Part shown: positions 34,697 through 43,065 of the stretch, one piece after another | Layout of the letters: each line of letters begins with the position of its first letter | How positions within the stretch are numbered: the first letter of the stretch is position 1 | DNA from: Sporanaerobacter acetigenes DSM 13106 | Lineage (GTDB): Bacteria; Bacillota; Clostridia; Tissierellales; Sporanaerobacteraceae | NCBI RefSeq assembly: GCF_900130025.1 | Contig: NZ_FQXR01000005.1 | Coordinates: 248,001 to 312,000 of the forward strand | Direction of reading: 5' to 3' | Length of the DNA: 64,000 nucleotides | Notes under the pieces: model-generated | Databases searched by the model: none | The model's input: the letters and a program-made list of their open reading frames with translations, nothing else | Told to the model about the DNA's origin: nothing | Made by a program: the position numbers and the translations under genes

Positions 34697-35584
34697 TTAC
34701 CCCCTTACATCTAGCCCATAGGATTTCATTTCATCTATTAGGATATTGCGATTTTTATCTTCCATATTTGTTAGTGGAAGTCTTAAATTTCCAACTTCCA
34801 TACCTAATAAATTCATGGCTTCTTTTACTGGTATAGGATTGGTTTCAATGAAAAGGGCATCTATAAGTGGTTTCATTTTTAGTTGTAATTTTTTGCTTTT
34901 TTCCAATTCACCTTCAAGATAAGCAAAAACCATATCATGTGTGTCTTTTGGCAATATGTTTGCAACTACTGATATGACTCCTACTCCACCTAGAGAAAGG
35001 AGGGGTACTACCATATCATCATTTCCTGAATAGATATAGAAGTCATCATCACATAATCTTGCAATTTCGGCAACTTGAGCTATATTTCCACTGGCTTCTT
35101 TTACTCCACAAATATTTGGATGTTTAGATAGTTTTTCTAAAGTTCTAGGTAATATGTTTAGTCCTGTTCTACTAGGTACATTGTAGATAATAATAGGAAT
35201 ATTTACACTATCAGCTATAGCTGTATAATGTTCTATTAATCCTTTTTGAGTAGTTTTATTATAGTATGGAGTTACTGCTAATAGTCCGTCTGCTCCAACA
35301 CTTTCTGCATATTTTGAAAGTTCTATAGAATGCTTTGTATTGTTACTGCCAGTTCCAGCTATAATGGGAATTCTTTTATTTACTATATCTACTGTAAATT
35401 TAATTGCTTGTTTTTTTTCTTCATCTGACATGGTAGCAGATTCTCCAGTAGTTCCACAAATGATTATAGCATCTGTTCCTTCACTTATATGCCATTCAAG
35501 CAACTCCTTCAATTTTTCGTAGTCAACCTCATCGTCTTTAAAAGGTGTAACTATGGCAACACCTGATCCTTTAAAAAGTTTCAT
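34697..35584 (-). CDS. dapA: 4-hydroxy-tetrahydrodipicolinate synthase
   Basis: 295 residues. Condenses pyruvate with aspartate semialdehyde, the first committed step to diaminopimelate. The ATG at 35584 follows GGGAGG by seven bases; a longer frame overlaps that ribosome site. Motifs: [20 protein letters not shown] (substrate carboxylate binding), [10 protein letters not shown] with the catalytic Tyr, and GVKEASGN with the Schiff-base lysine. It follows asd by 18 bases, which makes its substrate. Confidence 0.96.
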   Translation of the reverse strand: MKLFKGSGVAIVTPFKDDEVDYEKLKELLEWHISEGTDAIIICGTTGESATMSDEEKKQAIKFTVDIVNKRIPIIAGTGSNNTKHSIELSKYAESVGADGLLAVTPYYNKTTQKGLIEHYTAIADSVNIPIIIYNVPSRTGLNILPRTLEKLSKHPNICGVKEASGNIAQVAEIARLCDDDFYIYSGNDDMVVPLLSLGGVGVISVVANILPKDTHDMVFAYLEGELEKSKKLQLKMKPLIDALFIETNPIPVKEAMNLLGMEVGNLRLPLTNMEDKNRNILIDEMKSYGLDVRG

Positions 35585-35602
35585 TTTAATACCTCCCATA
35601 TA

Positions 35603-36598
35603 TTATTTATTTTTAATCAAAAGCTCTGCAATTTGGACAGTATTAGTTGCAGCCCCTTTTCTAATGTTGTCAGCTACTATCCACATGTTGATTCCATTAT
35701 CTATACTAAAATCTCTTCTTATTCTTCCAACATATACTTCGTCTTTTCCTTCCACTTTTATAGGCATTGGATAAATATTATTTTTTCCATCATCTAATAC
35801 TATGATTCCCTTACTTGATTTTAATGTATTATATATTTCATCCATTTCAAATTGTTTTTCAAATTCAATATTTGCAGATACACAGTGACCATATCTAACA
35901 GGTACTCTGACAGTAGTAGAAGTAATTTTGAGTTTCTCATCATGAAGTATCTTTTTAGTTTCTTCAATCATCTTTATTTCTTCTTTTGTATACCCATTGT
36001 CTGTAAATTCATCTATATGAGGTAGACAGTTAAAAGCTATAGGATGTGGATATTTTTGAGGTTCTAAAGATTCTAATCCGTTTTCTAAATCCGTTAGACC
36101 TCCTACTCCTGAACCGGAAACTGCTTGATAGGTTGAAAATATTATTCGCTTTATTTTAAAAGTTTCATGAAGTGGTTTTAGCGGTACTACACATTGGATT
36201 GTAGAACAGTTAGGATTAGAGATTATACCTTCGTTCCAATTTATATCTTCTGGATTGACTTCTGGAACAACTAAAGGTACATTTGAATCCATTCTCCAAG
36301 CGCTACTATTGTCAACTACAACAATACCTTTATTTTTAGCCATAGGAGCATATTTTTTGCTTATTTCACCTCCTGCAGAAAAAAGTAGTATATCTAATGG
36401 TCTATTAAAAGATTTTTCATTTAATTCTTCAACTTCATGTTCATTACCATTAAATATCAATTTTTGGCCTTTAGATTTTTCAGATGCAAAAAGATACAGA
36501 TTGTCTACAGGAAAATTTCTTTCTTCCATTACTTTGAGAAATGTCCTACCTACCATACCTGTAGCTCCAACTATGCCAATATTAACTTTATTCAACAC
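35603..36598 (-). CDS. asd: aspartate-semialdehyde dehydrogenase
   Basis: 331 residues from the GTG five bases after AAGGGG; another GTG six bases earlier overlaps that site. Makes aspartate semialdehyde for lysine, threonine and methionine. NADP-binding GIVGATGMVGRTFL, active-site ISNPNCSTIQ with the catalytic Cys, and a later RVPVRYGHC region with the active-site His are present. First gene of the block; the 130 bases upstream are AT-rich with a TATAAT-like box and no lysine riboswitch was seen. Aspartokinase, dapF and lysA are not in the window. Confidence 0.95.
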   Translation of the reverse strand: MLNKVNIGIVGATGMVGRTFLKVMEERNFPVDNLYLFASEKSKGQKLIFNGNEHEVEELNEKSFNRPLDILLFSAGGEISKKYAPMAKNKGIVVVDNSSAWRMDSNVPLVVPEVNPEDINWNEGIISNPNCSTIQCVVPLKPLHETFKIKRIIFSTYQAVSGSGVGGLTDLENGLESLEPQKYPHPIAFNCLPHIDEFTDNGYTKEEIKMIEETKKILHDEKLKITSTTVRVPVRYGHCVSANIEFEKQFEMDEIYNTLKSSKGIIVLDDGKNNIYPMPIKVEGKDEVYVGRIRRDFSIDNGINMWIVADNIRKGAATNTVQIAELLIKNK

Positions 36599-36731
36599 TT
36601 TCACCCCTTATTAGAATAATTATAGTAATATATATTATTATAGTATAAATAATTGTATACTACTAGAACAAACTGATTGATTTAAATATGAAAAAAATAT
36701 ACAATTATATAAAACAGTTAAGGAGGTAGAA

Positions 36732-37652
36732 ATGGAAAAAAAGTATATGAATCCAAGTATTTTTGAAACAAACATTTTTTATCTGATTATTGGAGTTTCT
36801 CTTTTACTTTTAGGGAGTTTAGTTCAATCCAAGGAAATATATTCAGGTCTTATTATTACTGAATATTTAATCATTCTTGTTCCAACAATTACATATTTAA
36901 AAGCTAGGGGATATAGTCTCAAAAAAGTACTGAAATTAAATAGAATTTCAGCTAAAGAAGTAGCGTTGATATTTTTAATTGTCATATTTTCTTATCCTGT
37001 TGGAGTATTTTTGAATTATTTAATGATCCTTCTTTTGAGCAATTTTACAGAATTAAAACCAACTCCTATCCCTATACCCCAAAATACGGGAGAATACCTT
37101 TTAGGCCTTTTAGTTATTTCTTTGTCCCCGGGCATATGTGAGGAAGTACTTTTTAGAGGCATGGTTATGTCTTCATATGACAAATTGGGAAAGAAAAAGG
37201 CAATTATTATATCGGCAATTTTATTTGGAATGTTTCATTTTAATCTTCAAAATTTAGTAGGGCCTATATTTTTGGGAATAATTTTTGGGCTTATAGTATA
37301 TAAAACTAATTCTTTATTCTCTACAATGATTGCCCACGGAGTAAATAATGCTATTGCTACAACTATTGCCTATTTAGCCATGAGCAATATGAATAATTTA
37401 TCTATTGAAAGTCAAGATATAGGAATTTCTATAGGAAGTTTTGCTACAGTTTTAACTGTAATCATTGGATTTGTAATAGCTATGATTTCAGGTACTATAG
37501 CTTATACTTTGTACAAATCTTTACCTAATAATAATCATGAAGAAGATATTAGTTTTGAGGAATACGCTCCAAGAGTAGTACACTATTTGCCACTGTTTGC
37601 TGTTTTGGTCATATTTATAATTTATAATTATATATTTTTGTTTGTATACTAG
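36732..37652 (+). CDS. CPBP-family intramembrane glutamic protease
   Basis: 306 residues, about eight membrane helices. The three conserved elements of the CAAX protease and bacteriocin-processing (PF02517) family are seen: ICEEVLFRGMV (glutamate dyad plus Arg), FGMFHFNLQN (His) and IAHGVNNA (His/Asn). Such proteins cleave peptides inside the membrane; bacterial substrates are mostly unknown, some give bacteriocin immunity. Ribosome site AAGGAGG. The stop is followed by a hairpin that reaches the ribosome site of the next gene. Confidence 0.85.
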   Translation: MEKKYMNPSIFETNIFYLIIGVSLLLLGSLVQSKEIYSGLIITEYLIILVPTITYLKARGYSLKKVLKLNRISAKEVALIFLIVIFSYPVGVFLNYLMILLLSNFTELKPTPIPIPQNTGEYLLGLLVISLSPGICEEVLFRGMVMSSYDKLGKKKAIIISAILFGMFHFNLQNLVGPIFLGIIFGLIVYKTNSLFSTMIAHGVNNAIATTIAYLAMSNMNNLSIESQDIGISIGSFATVLTVIIGFVIAMISGTIAYTLYKSLPNNNHEEDISFEEYAPRVVHYLPLFAVLVIFIIYNYIFLFVY

Positions 37653-37661
37653 AATAAAAGT

Positions 37662-37698
37662 AATCCCTCTTGCCATACTAAAATGCAGGAGGGATTTT
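37662..37698 (+). promoter_or_regulatory. 12-bp hairpin that buries the ribosome site of the spore protein gene
   Basis: AATCCCTCTTGC (37662-37673) pairs with GCAGGAGGGATT (37685-37696), 12 bp with one G-U and an 11-base loop, then TT. It could be the terminator of the protease gene; its 3' arm is also the GGAGGG ribosome site for the ATG at 37700, so read-through RNA would not be translated. Confidence 0.6.
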
Positions 37699-37699
37699 A

Positions 37700-37900
37700 A
37701 TGGCAAAAAATAAGAAAAAAGAAAAAATAGAAACACTGGAAGATAAGTTGAAATATGAAATTGCAGAGGAATTGGGACTTATGGATAAAATAAATGAAGT
37801 GGGATGGGGAGGACTTACAGCTAAAGAGTCGGGTAAAATAGGAGGAATAATAACTGTTAGAAAGAGAAAAATGAAAATTAAGGATGACTTGAAGAAATAG
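37700..37900 (+). CDS. SspF-like small acid-soluble spore protein
   Basis: 66 residues, Lys-rich. It carries a divergent version of the alpha/beta spore protein pattern: KLKYEIAEELGLMDKI with the GPR-cleavage-type Glu-Leu region, and GWGGLTAKESGKIGG. The GWGG variant is that of SspF/Ssp4-type proteins. DNA binding in the spore core is expected from the family. Its ribosome site lies inside a hairpin with the upstream gene's 3' end, so a promoter of its own between the arms or within the loop would be needed for translation. Confidence 0.85.
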   Translation: MAKNKKKEKIETLEDKLKYEIAEELGLMDKINEVGWGGLTAKESGKIGGIITVRKRKMKIKDDLKK

Positions 37901-37943
37901 AATTAATATTATAGAATTGAAGTAGTTGCGGGGGGTGAATGAC

Positions 37944-38687
37944 GTGGATATGGATTTGATAAAAAGAGCTAGTCATATGATAAGAAAGTCTTCAAAGACT
38001 TTTGTTTTAACAGGTGCTGGAATTTCTACGGAAAGTGGTATACCTGATTTTAGGAGTCCCAATACAGGGCTTTGGGAAAATATAGATCCAATGGAAGCCT
38101 TGTCTACTACAGTGTTATATAATTATCCAAAAAAGTTTTATAGTCAGGGATATAAAATTCTTCTAGATATGAAGGATGCAAAGCCCAATAGAGCACATTA
38201 TGTCTTAGCTGAAATGGAAAGAATGGGATTTATTTCTGGGATTATAACGCAAAACATAGATAATTTACATCAAAAATCTGGTTCACAATATGTTTTGGAA
38301 GTTCATGGAAACACAAGAGAAGGCAGCTGCATAAATTGCGGAAAAAAAGTAGATTTAGATGTTTTAACTGAAAAAGTAAATAATAATGAAATTCCTCCTA
38401 GATGCGATAATTGTCATGGAATTTTAAGACCTGATGTGATTATGTTTGGAGATATGTTGCCAGAAGATTTTAATATTGCTTTAGAAGAAGTAGAAAATGG
38501 TGATTTGCTCATTGTCATTGGATCTAGTTTGGTTGTGGCTCCGGTAAATTATTTACCTCAAATGGCTAAAAAATTAATTATCATCAATTCAGACAGTACT
38601 GCTATGGATTTTTGTGCGGATTTGATTATAAATGAAAGTGCAAGTGCAGCTTTAGAGGCGATACTATATGAGTTAAAGGTGGAGTAA
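37944..38687 (+). CDS. sirtuin-type NAD-dependent protein deacylase
   Basis: 247 residues from a GTG six bases after GGGGGTG (other starts possible at 37926 and 37950). Removes acyl groups from lysines using NAD. Seen are GAGISTESGIPDFRS, TQNIDNLHQKSG, the catalytic His in EVHGNTREG, two zinc-binding pairs CINCGKK and CDNCHG, VIMFGDMLPE and VIGSSLVVAP. Full length for CobB/SrtN-type bacterial enzymes. A methyltransferase gene starts five bases after its stop. Confidence 0.93.
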   Translation: MDMDLIKRASHMIRKSSKTFVLTGAGISTESGIPDFRSPNTGLWENIDPMEALSTTVLYNYPKKFYSQGYKILLDMKDAKPNRAHYVLAEMERMGFISGIITQNIDNLHQKSGSQYVLEVHGNTREGSCINCGKKVDLDVLTEKVNNNEIPPRCDNCHGILRPDVIMFGDMLPEDFNIALEEVENGDLLIVIGSSLVVAPVNYLPQMAKKLIIINSDSTAMDFCADLIINESASAALEAILYELKVE

Positions 38688-38692
38688 GATAA

Positions 38693-39445
38693 ATGGACTA
38701 CTATGAAAAATTTGCATTGTATTATGATGATTTAATGGATGATATAGATTATGAAAGTTGGTTTTTGTATATAGAAGATATATTTGATAAATTTAATTTA
38801 AAACCTAAAAACTTATTGGAAATGGCATGTGGAACAGGAAATTTGACATATTATTTGTGCAATAAAGGTTATAAGGTCACCTGCTTTGATCGTTCTTCGG
38901 ACATGCTTTCAATTGCTTACAATAAATTGTCTTCTTTTAGAAATGTAACTATCTTAAATCAGAATATGGTTAATTTTAGAATAAATAAAAAATTTGATGC
39001 CGTTGTAAGTATTTGTGATAGTATCAACTATATTGTAGATGAGAAAGAACTATCAAAGTCCTTTAAAAATGTATATGAACATTTAGAAAATGATGGAATT
39101 TTTATTTTTGATATCAATTCATATTATAAATTAAGTACTGTTGTAGGGAACAATATATTTGCTGAGGATAGAGAAGCTATATATTATATTTGGCAAAATT
39201 ATTTTAATGAAGATGATAAAATAGCTCATTTTTATTTAACCTTTTTTATAAGAGAAGAAGATGACAGATTTATTAGATTTGATGAAGAGCATATTGAAAG
39301 AGCTTATCAAACCGAAGAGATAAAAAATTTACTTAAGGATGCAGGATTTGAAGATATTTTTTGTTTTGAAGCCTTTTCTTTTAATGCTCCAGAAAGGGAA
39401 AGTGACAGGATAAATTTTGTTGCAAAAAAAAGCTTTAAAAGGTAG
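38693..39445 (+). CDS. class I SAM-dependent methyltransferase
   Basis: 250 residues. Methyltransf_25-type core: LLEMACGTGNLTYYL (motif I), VTCFDRSSDML, then FDAVVSICDSINYI and DGIFIFDINSYYKL. The N-terminal YYEKFALYYDDLMDDIDYESW stretch is typical of clostridial members with unknown small-molecule substrate. AAGGTGGAG ribosome site inside the end of the sirtuin gene, so both genes share a transcript. Confidence 0.88.
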   Translation: MDYYEKFALYYDDLMDDIDYESWFLYIEDIFDKFNLKPKNLLEMACGTGNLTYYLCNKGYKVTCFDRSSDMLSIAYNKLSSFRNVTILNQNMVNFRINKKFDAVVSICDSINYIVDEKELSKSFKNVYEHLENDGIFIFDINSYYKLSTVVGNNIFAEDREAIYYIWQNYFNEDDKIAHFYLTFFIREEDDRFIRFDEEHIERAYQTEEIKNLLKDAGFEDIFCFEAFSFNAPERESDRINFVAKKSFKR

Positions 39446-39499
39446 ATTTTTGGGCTTTAAATACCTACGAATAATGGCTTGTTTTTTGGAGAATACTAT

Positions 39500-39528
39500 T
39501 TGACAAGGGTATATAATTATGGTAGTAT
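39500..39528 (+). promoter_or_regulatory. promoter of the cold-shock gene
   Basis: TTGACA (39500-39505) and TAGTAT (39523-39528) with 17-base spacing; the transcript would have an untranslated leader of about 55 bases. Confidence 0.6.
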
Positions 39529-39591
39529 AAAGTAAAAGTAGGTGATACATATTCATCTATTAAATTAGTTGTATTGGAGGAATGTTTTAAA

Positions 39592-39792
39592 ATGGTTAAA
39601 GGTACAGTAAAGTGGTTTAATGCAACAAAAGGTTATGGTTTTATTTCTACTGAAGATGGCGAGGATGTATTTGTACATTATTCAGCTATAACTCAAGATG
39701 GATTTAAAACTTTAGATGAAGGCCAACAAGTTGAATTTGAAATAGTTCAAGGAGAAAAAGGTCCTCAAGCTACAAACGTTACAAAACTATAA
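39592..39792 (+). CDS. cold-shock protein, CspA family
   Basis: 66 residues from the ATG at 39592 (GGAGGAATG... ribosome site); an in-frame upstream ATG overlaps it. A single cold-shock OB domain with both RNA-binding motifs: KGYGFIS and DVFVHYSA. It binds single-stranded RNA and melts structure. Single-gene unit with own promoter and terminator. Confidence 0.97.
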   Translation: MVKGTVKWFNATKGYGFISTEDGEDVFVHYSAITQDGFKTLDEGQQVEFEIVQGEKGPQATNVTKL

Positions 39793-39835
39793 AAACAAAT
39801 ACTTTATTATAAATAGTTTTTAACAGTAGCAAATT

Positions 39836-39858
39836 AGCCCCTATTTTTAGGGGCTTTA
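39836..39858 (+). terminator. terminator of the cold-shock gene
   Basis: AGCCCCTA/TAGGGGCT with a T4 loop followed by TTT; short but GC-rich stem. Confidence 0.75.
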
Positions 39859-39892
39859 AATATTTAAAGATAAATTAGGAGGTTAGTCAAAT

Positions 39893-40762
39893 ATGAAAGA
39901 TTATGTTATAAGGGCTATTGACAAAAAAGGAACTATTCGTGTTTTTGTAGCTACTACTTCTAATTTAGTTGAAAAAGGTAGGAGAATTCACAACACTACT
40001 CCTACTGCTACTGCTGCTTTGGGAAGAACTTTAACAGCTTGTGTTATGATGGGTATAATGATGAAGGGCGAAAAAGATACTGTGTCAATTCAATTGCGTG
40101 GAGATGGACCTATCAGAACAATACTTGCTGTATCTAATTCAAAAGGTGAAGTAAAAGGTTATGTGGGAAATCCATTGGTAGATTTACCACTTAAGTCAAA
40201 TGGAAAACTTGATGTAGGTGGAGCTGTAGGGAAAAATGGAAAAATTGTTGTTATAAAAGACATAGGTATGAAAGAACCATATATAGGACAATCGAATTTA
40301 GTTTCAGGAGAAATTGCAGAAGATTTAACTCATTATTTTGCATATTCAGAGCAACAACCTTCGGCAGTAAACTTAGGAGTTCTTGTGGATAAGGATTTAT
40401 CTGTAAAAGCCTCTGGGGGTTATATAGTACAGCTATTGCCAGATACATCAGAAGAGGATATTGATAGATTAGAGAAAAACATACAAAATTCAGAAGCTAT
40501 TTCATCTCTAATTGCTAGGGACTTGAAACCAGAAGATATACTTCAAAGTGTATTTGGAAATTTTGAAATGGAAGTTCTTGAAAAAAAAGAAATTGCTTTT
40601 AAATGTGATTGTTCTAGAGAAAAAGTAGAAAGTGCACTAATCAGTTTAGGAGAAGAAGAAATTAAAAGCATGATAGAAGAAGATGGGAAAGCTGAAGTTG
40701 TATGTCACTTTTGCGATAAGAAATATAATTTTTCAGAAGAAGATTTAAAATCTTTAATTTAA
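39893..40762 (+). CDS. hslO: redox-regulated chaperone Hsp33
   Basis: 289 residues, full length. A holdase activated by oxidative unfolding. The C-terminal zinc centre is complete: CDC (near residue 237) and CHFC (near residue 270), i.e. CxC and CxxC. The core shows ALGRTLTACVMMGIMMKGE and QLRGDGPI. Ribosome site TAGGAGG. It lies between the cold-shock gene and the tRNA cluster in its own unit. Confidence 0.96.
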   Translation: MKDYVIRAIDKKGTIRVFVATTSNLVEKGRRIHNTTPTATAALGRTLTACVMMGIMMKGEKDTVSIQLRGDGPIRTILAVSNSKGEVKGYVGNPLVDLPLKSNGKLDVGGAVGKNGKIVVIKDIGMKEPYIGQSNLVSGEIAEDLTHYFAYSEQQPSAVNLGVLVDKDLSVKASGGYIVQLLPDTSEEDIDRLEKNIQNSEAISSLIARDLKPEDILQSVFGNFEMEVLEKKEIAFKCDCSREKVESALISLGEEEIKSMIEEDGKAEVVCHFCDKKYNFSEEDLKSLI

Positions 40763-40765
40763 ATC

Positions 40766-40794
40766 TTGACTTTACCGATATAATGAGTTATACT
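40766..40794 (+). promoter_or_regulatory. promoter of the tRNA cluster
   Basis: TTGACT (40766-40771) and TATACT (40789-40794), 17-base spacing, about 95 bases before tRNA-Phe. Confidence 0.65.
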
Positions 40795-40888
40795 GATTAT
40801 TGTCATTGCTGGCTAGACAGCTTAGTCCGCGTTGCTAGAGATATGATTGGTAGATAAAACTTCATATTGCTGCAATCTGAAAAGATTT

Positions 40889-40964
40889 GCCCAGATAGCT
40901 CAGTCGGTAGAGCAGGGGACTGAAAATCCCCGTGTCGGTGGTTCGATTCCGCCTCTGGGCACCA
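40889..40964 (+). tRNA. tRNA-Phe (GAA)
   Basis: 76 bases with full cloverleaf: acceptor GCCCAGA/TCTGGGC, anticodon arm GGGGA-CTGAAAA-TCCCC with anticodon GAA, T arm GGTGGTTCGATTCCGCC, and encoded CCA end. Confidence 0.97.
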
Positions 40965-40969
40965 CATAT

Positions 40970-41040
40970 GCGGAAGTGGCTCAGTGGTATAAGCAGAGAG
41001 CCCAAATCTGTGATTTGGTGCGAATCGCTTAGTGGGAGCC
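40970..41040 (+). pseudogene. tRNA-Gly-like partial duplication
   Basis: The first 20 bases (GCGGAAGTGGCTCAGTGGTA) are identical to the start of tRNA-Gly at 41089, and the preceding ATAT is shared. After that the sequence differs: a CCAAA/TTTGG stem with a seven-base loop lacking the universal T33, a poor T arm (GTGCGAATCGC) and no 3' acceptor partner. It cannot fold into a normal tRNA. Confidence 0.7.
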
Positions 41041-41088
41041 GTCAAGAGTATAAGTAGTGTTAAAAGGTGTTGCTAAATTAATGAATAT

Positions 41089-41163
41089 GCGGAAGTGGCT
41101 CAGTGGTAGAGCATCGCCTTGCCAAGGCGAGGGCCGCGGGTTCGAATCCCGTCTTCCGCTCCA
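41089..41163 (+). tRNA. tRNA-Gly (GCC)
   Basis: 75 bases: acceptor GCGGAAG/CTTCCGC, anticodon arm CGCCTTGCCAAGGCG with anticodon GCC, T arm GCGGGTTCGAATCCCGT, encoded CCA. Confidence 0.97.
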
Positions 41164-41166
41164 TAT

Positions 41167-41240
<74 letters not shown>

Positions 41241-41294
41241 GAAAAAACCTTCTATATTAGGAGGTTTAATTTTTTATCTAAAAGGAGAACATGT

Positions 41295-42041
41295 ATGTTT
41301 AGAAATAATCCTTTTATTCCTTACAAAAGTGCAAATTTAGCTATTGTCGATGGTAGAGCAGATGATACTATTATAAATAGATTAGAAAGTTATAATATAA
41401 AGGTGATAAAAACTATTAAGTGCAATGAAGTTCAAGAAGGTATATCCTATCATCCAGATATTATAATGCATCCTGTAGATTATAAAACTCTACTTATAGC
41501 ACCGAATGTTTTTGAATATTATGAGGAATTATTATTTAATTCGGGTATAAAATTGATAAAAGGTGAGAGATGGTTGTCAAGAAACTACCCCGAGGATGTT
41601 GCATATAATGTAGGAAGAGTATATGGATATGCTATACATAATTTTAAATATACAGATGAAAAACTTATATATTATTTAAAAAAACAAGGACTAGAGTTAA
41701 TAAATATAAAACAAGGCTATTCTAAATGTTCTATGGCTGTAGTTGATGAAAAAGCTATTATTACATCCGATTATCCAATATATGAAAAATGCATAAAATT
41801 AGGCATAGATGCATTGCTTATAAAATCAGGATACATAAAATTAGAAGGATTTGATTATGGGTTTATTGGAGGGACTTGTGGAAATTTATCTAAAAGAGAT
41901 ATTGCTTTATCTGGCAAATTAAATTCTCATCCTGATAGTAAAAAAATCTATAAATTCATTAAAAAAAATAAAAAAAATTTATTTTTTTTAAGTGATGATG
42001 AAATTATAGACTTAGGTACGATAATTAGCTTATATTGTTAA
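41295..42041 (+). CDS. DUF6873-type (GME fold) protein
   Basis: 248 residues from the ATG seven bases after GGAG; a longer frame would run through the tRNA genes. NPFIPYKSANLAIVDGRADD, SYHPDIIMHPVD, NVFEYYEELL and AYNVGRVYGYAIHN match a clostridial family with a guanidino-modifying-enzyme-like fold (DUF6873). YSKCSMAVVDEKAIITSD and FIGGTCGNL contribute Cys and Asp residues reminiscent of the amidinotransferase core. No enzymatic activity is established. It follows the tRNA cluster by 54 bases and precedes ytxC by 73. Confidence 0.7.
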   Translation: MFRNNPFIPYKSANLAIVDGRADDTIINRLESYNIKVIKTIKCNEVQEGISYHPDIIMHPVDYKTLLIAPNVFEYYEELLFNSGIKLIKGERWLSRNYPEDVAYNVGRVYGYAIHNFKYTDEKLIYYLKKQGLELINIKQGYSKCSMAVVDEKAIITSDYPIYEKCIKLGIDALLIKSGYIKLEGFDYGFIGGTCGNLSKRDIALSGKLNSHPDSKKIYKFIKKNKKNLFFLSDDEIIDLGTIISLYC

Positions 42042-42114
42042 TATTGTAACTATATAATAGAATAACTTCAGGTCAAAAACGTATACTACAAATACGAGAG
42101 AAAGGAGAATTTAA

Positions 42115-42972
42115 ATGGAAATATTATCTATTGGAATTAAAGATAATAAAGAAAAGATAATAAGTACTATAGATGAATATGATTTTGAAGATAAAATTGA
42201 AATAGAAGAAGAAAAATTAGGAAATAGAGTTTTCATGAAAGTTTTCCCCAAAGATGAAAAGAAAACAAAAAACAACTCTGATTTCTACAATAATCTTTCT
42301 TTATTTATAACTGAAATAATTATTGAGTACTATTTAAGAGATATTATATTGAAAAGGGTATTTTTAAAATATAGTGATTTGAATAGAGATGAGAAAATAG
42401 CTATAGTACACTTGGCAGATGATTTATTGTGTAATAGTGATTTTATTAAAAGTGAGAAAAAATTGATTTTTGATGAAGTATATAATTATATTTCTGAAAA
42501 CGATGAAATATTAGTGGATGGATTTGTAAATTTTAGACTGAAAAAATTAGAACCTTTTTTGGATAAAGTAATAAATAATTGTATAGATGAATTTTTTGCT
42601 GACAAAGAGTATAGAGAGTTTATAAAGATACTACAATATTTTGTAGATATTCAAGAGTCTAAAATGGCTTTAGTCAATTTGGTTGTGAATAATAATGAAT
42701 ATAAATTGTTTGATATAGACAATAAGGAAATAGACTGTGACCTTTTTGGTGAAGTAATCAGTGAATTGTCAGATGAAGGAATAAGCAAGGATGATATATT
42801 GATTAGTTCACTTATCACTATAGCACCCCAAAAGATAATATTCCATGGAAGTGAGGAGAGTAAAAAGACGGAAGTGGTTAAAATAATTCAAAACGTATTT
42901 CCTGAGAAAGTTATATTTTGCACTGGTTGCGAACTATGCCATTTGGAATTTCCACTGAATAGTGAAAAATAG
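42115..42972 (+). CDS. ytxC: sporulation protein YtxC
   Basis: 285 residues, acidic. Matches the YtxC family: FYNNLSLFITEIIIEYYLRD, then YISENDEILVDGFVNFRLK, and a C-terminal FCTGCELCHL with three Cys that may bind metal. Its molecular role in sporulation is not known. In clostridia it usually stands before thrS, as here with hisS inserted between. AAAGGAG ribosome site; a palindromic terminator follows. Confidence 0.88.
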   Translation: MEILSIGIKDNKEKIISTIDEYDFEDKIEIEEEKLGNRVFMKVFPKDEKKTKNNSDFYNNLSLFITEIIIEYYLRDIILKRVFLKYSDLNRDEKIAIVHLADDLLCNSDFIKSEKKLIFDEVYNYISENDEILVDGFVNFRLKKLEPFLDKVINNCIDEFFADKEYREFIKILQYFVDIQESKMALVNLVVNNNEYKLFDIDNKEIDCDLFGEVISELSDEGISKDDILISSLITIAPQKIIFHGSEESKKTEVVKIIQNVFPEKVIFCTGCELCHLEFPLNSEK

Positions 42973-42994
42973 AAGTTGATTCAACTTCTATTTT
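42967..42994 (+). terminator. terminator of ytxC
   Basis: Near-perfect palindrome AAATAGAAGTTGA/TTCAACTTCTATTT followed by TTT, overlapping the stop codon. Confidence 0.85.
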
Positions 42995-43065
42995 TATGTG
43001 CTTCAAAATATTATAGAAAAATGTTATTATATTGAATAAGACAAATTATTATTAGGAGTGATATG

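Noticed and set aside
36605-36731. Lysine riboswitch before asd
   Set aside because: Only about 125 AT-rich bases separate asd from the divergent gene, with no multi-stem leader or terminator.
40970-41040. A fifth functional tRNA (Thr or His by loop content)
   Set aside because: No acceptor stem closure, no T33 and a poor T arm; treated as a partial duplication.
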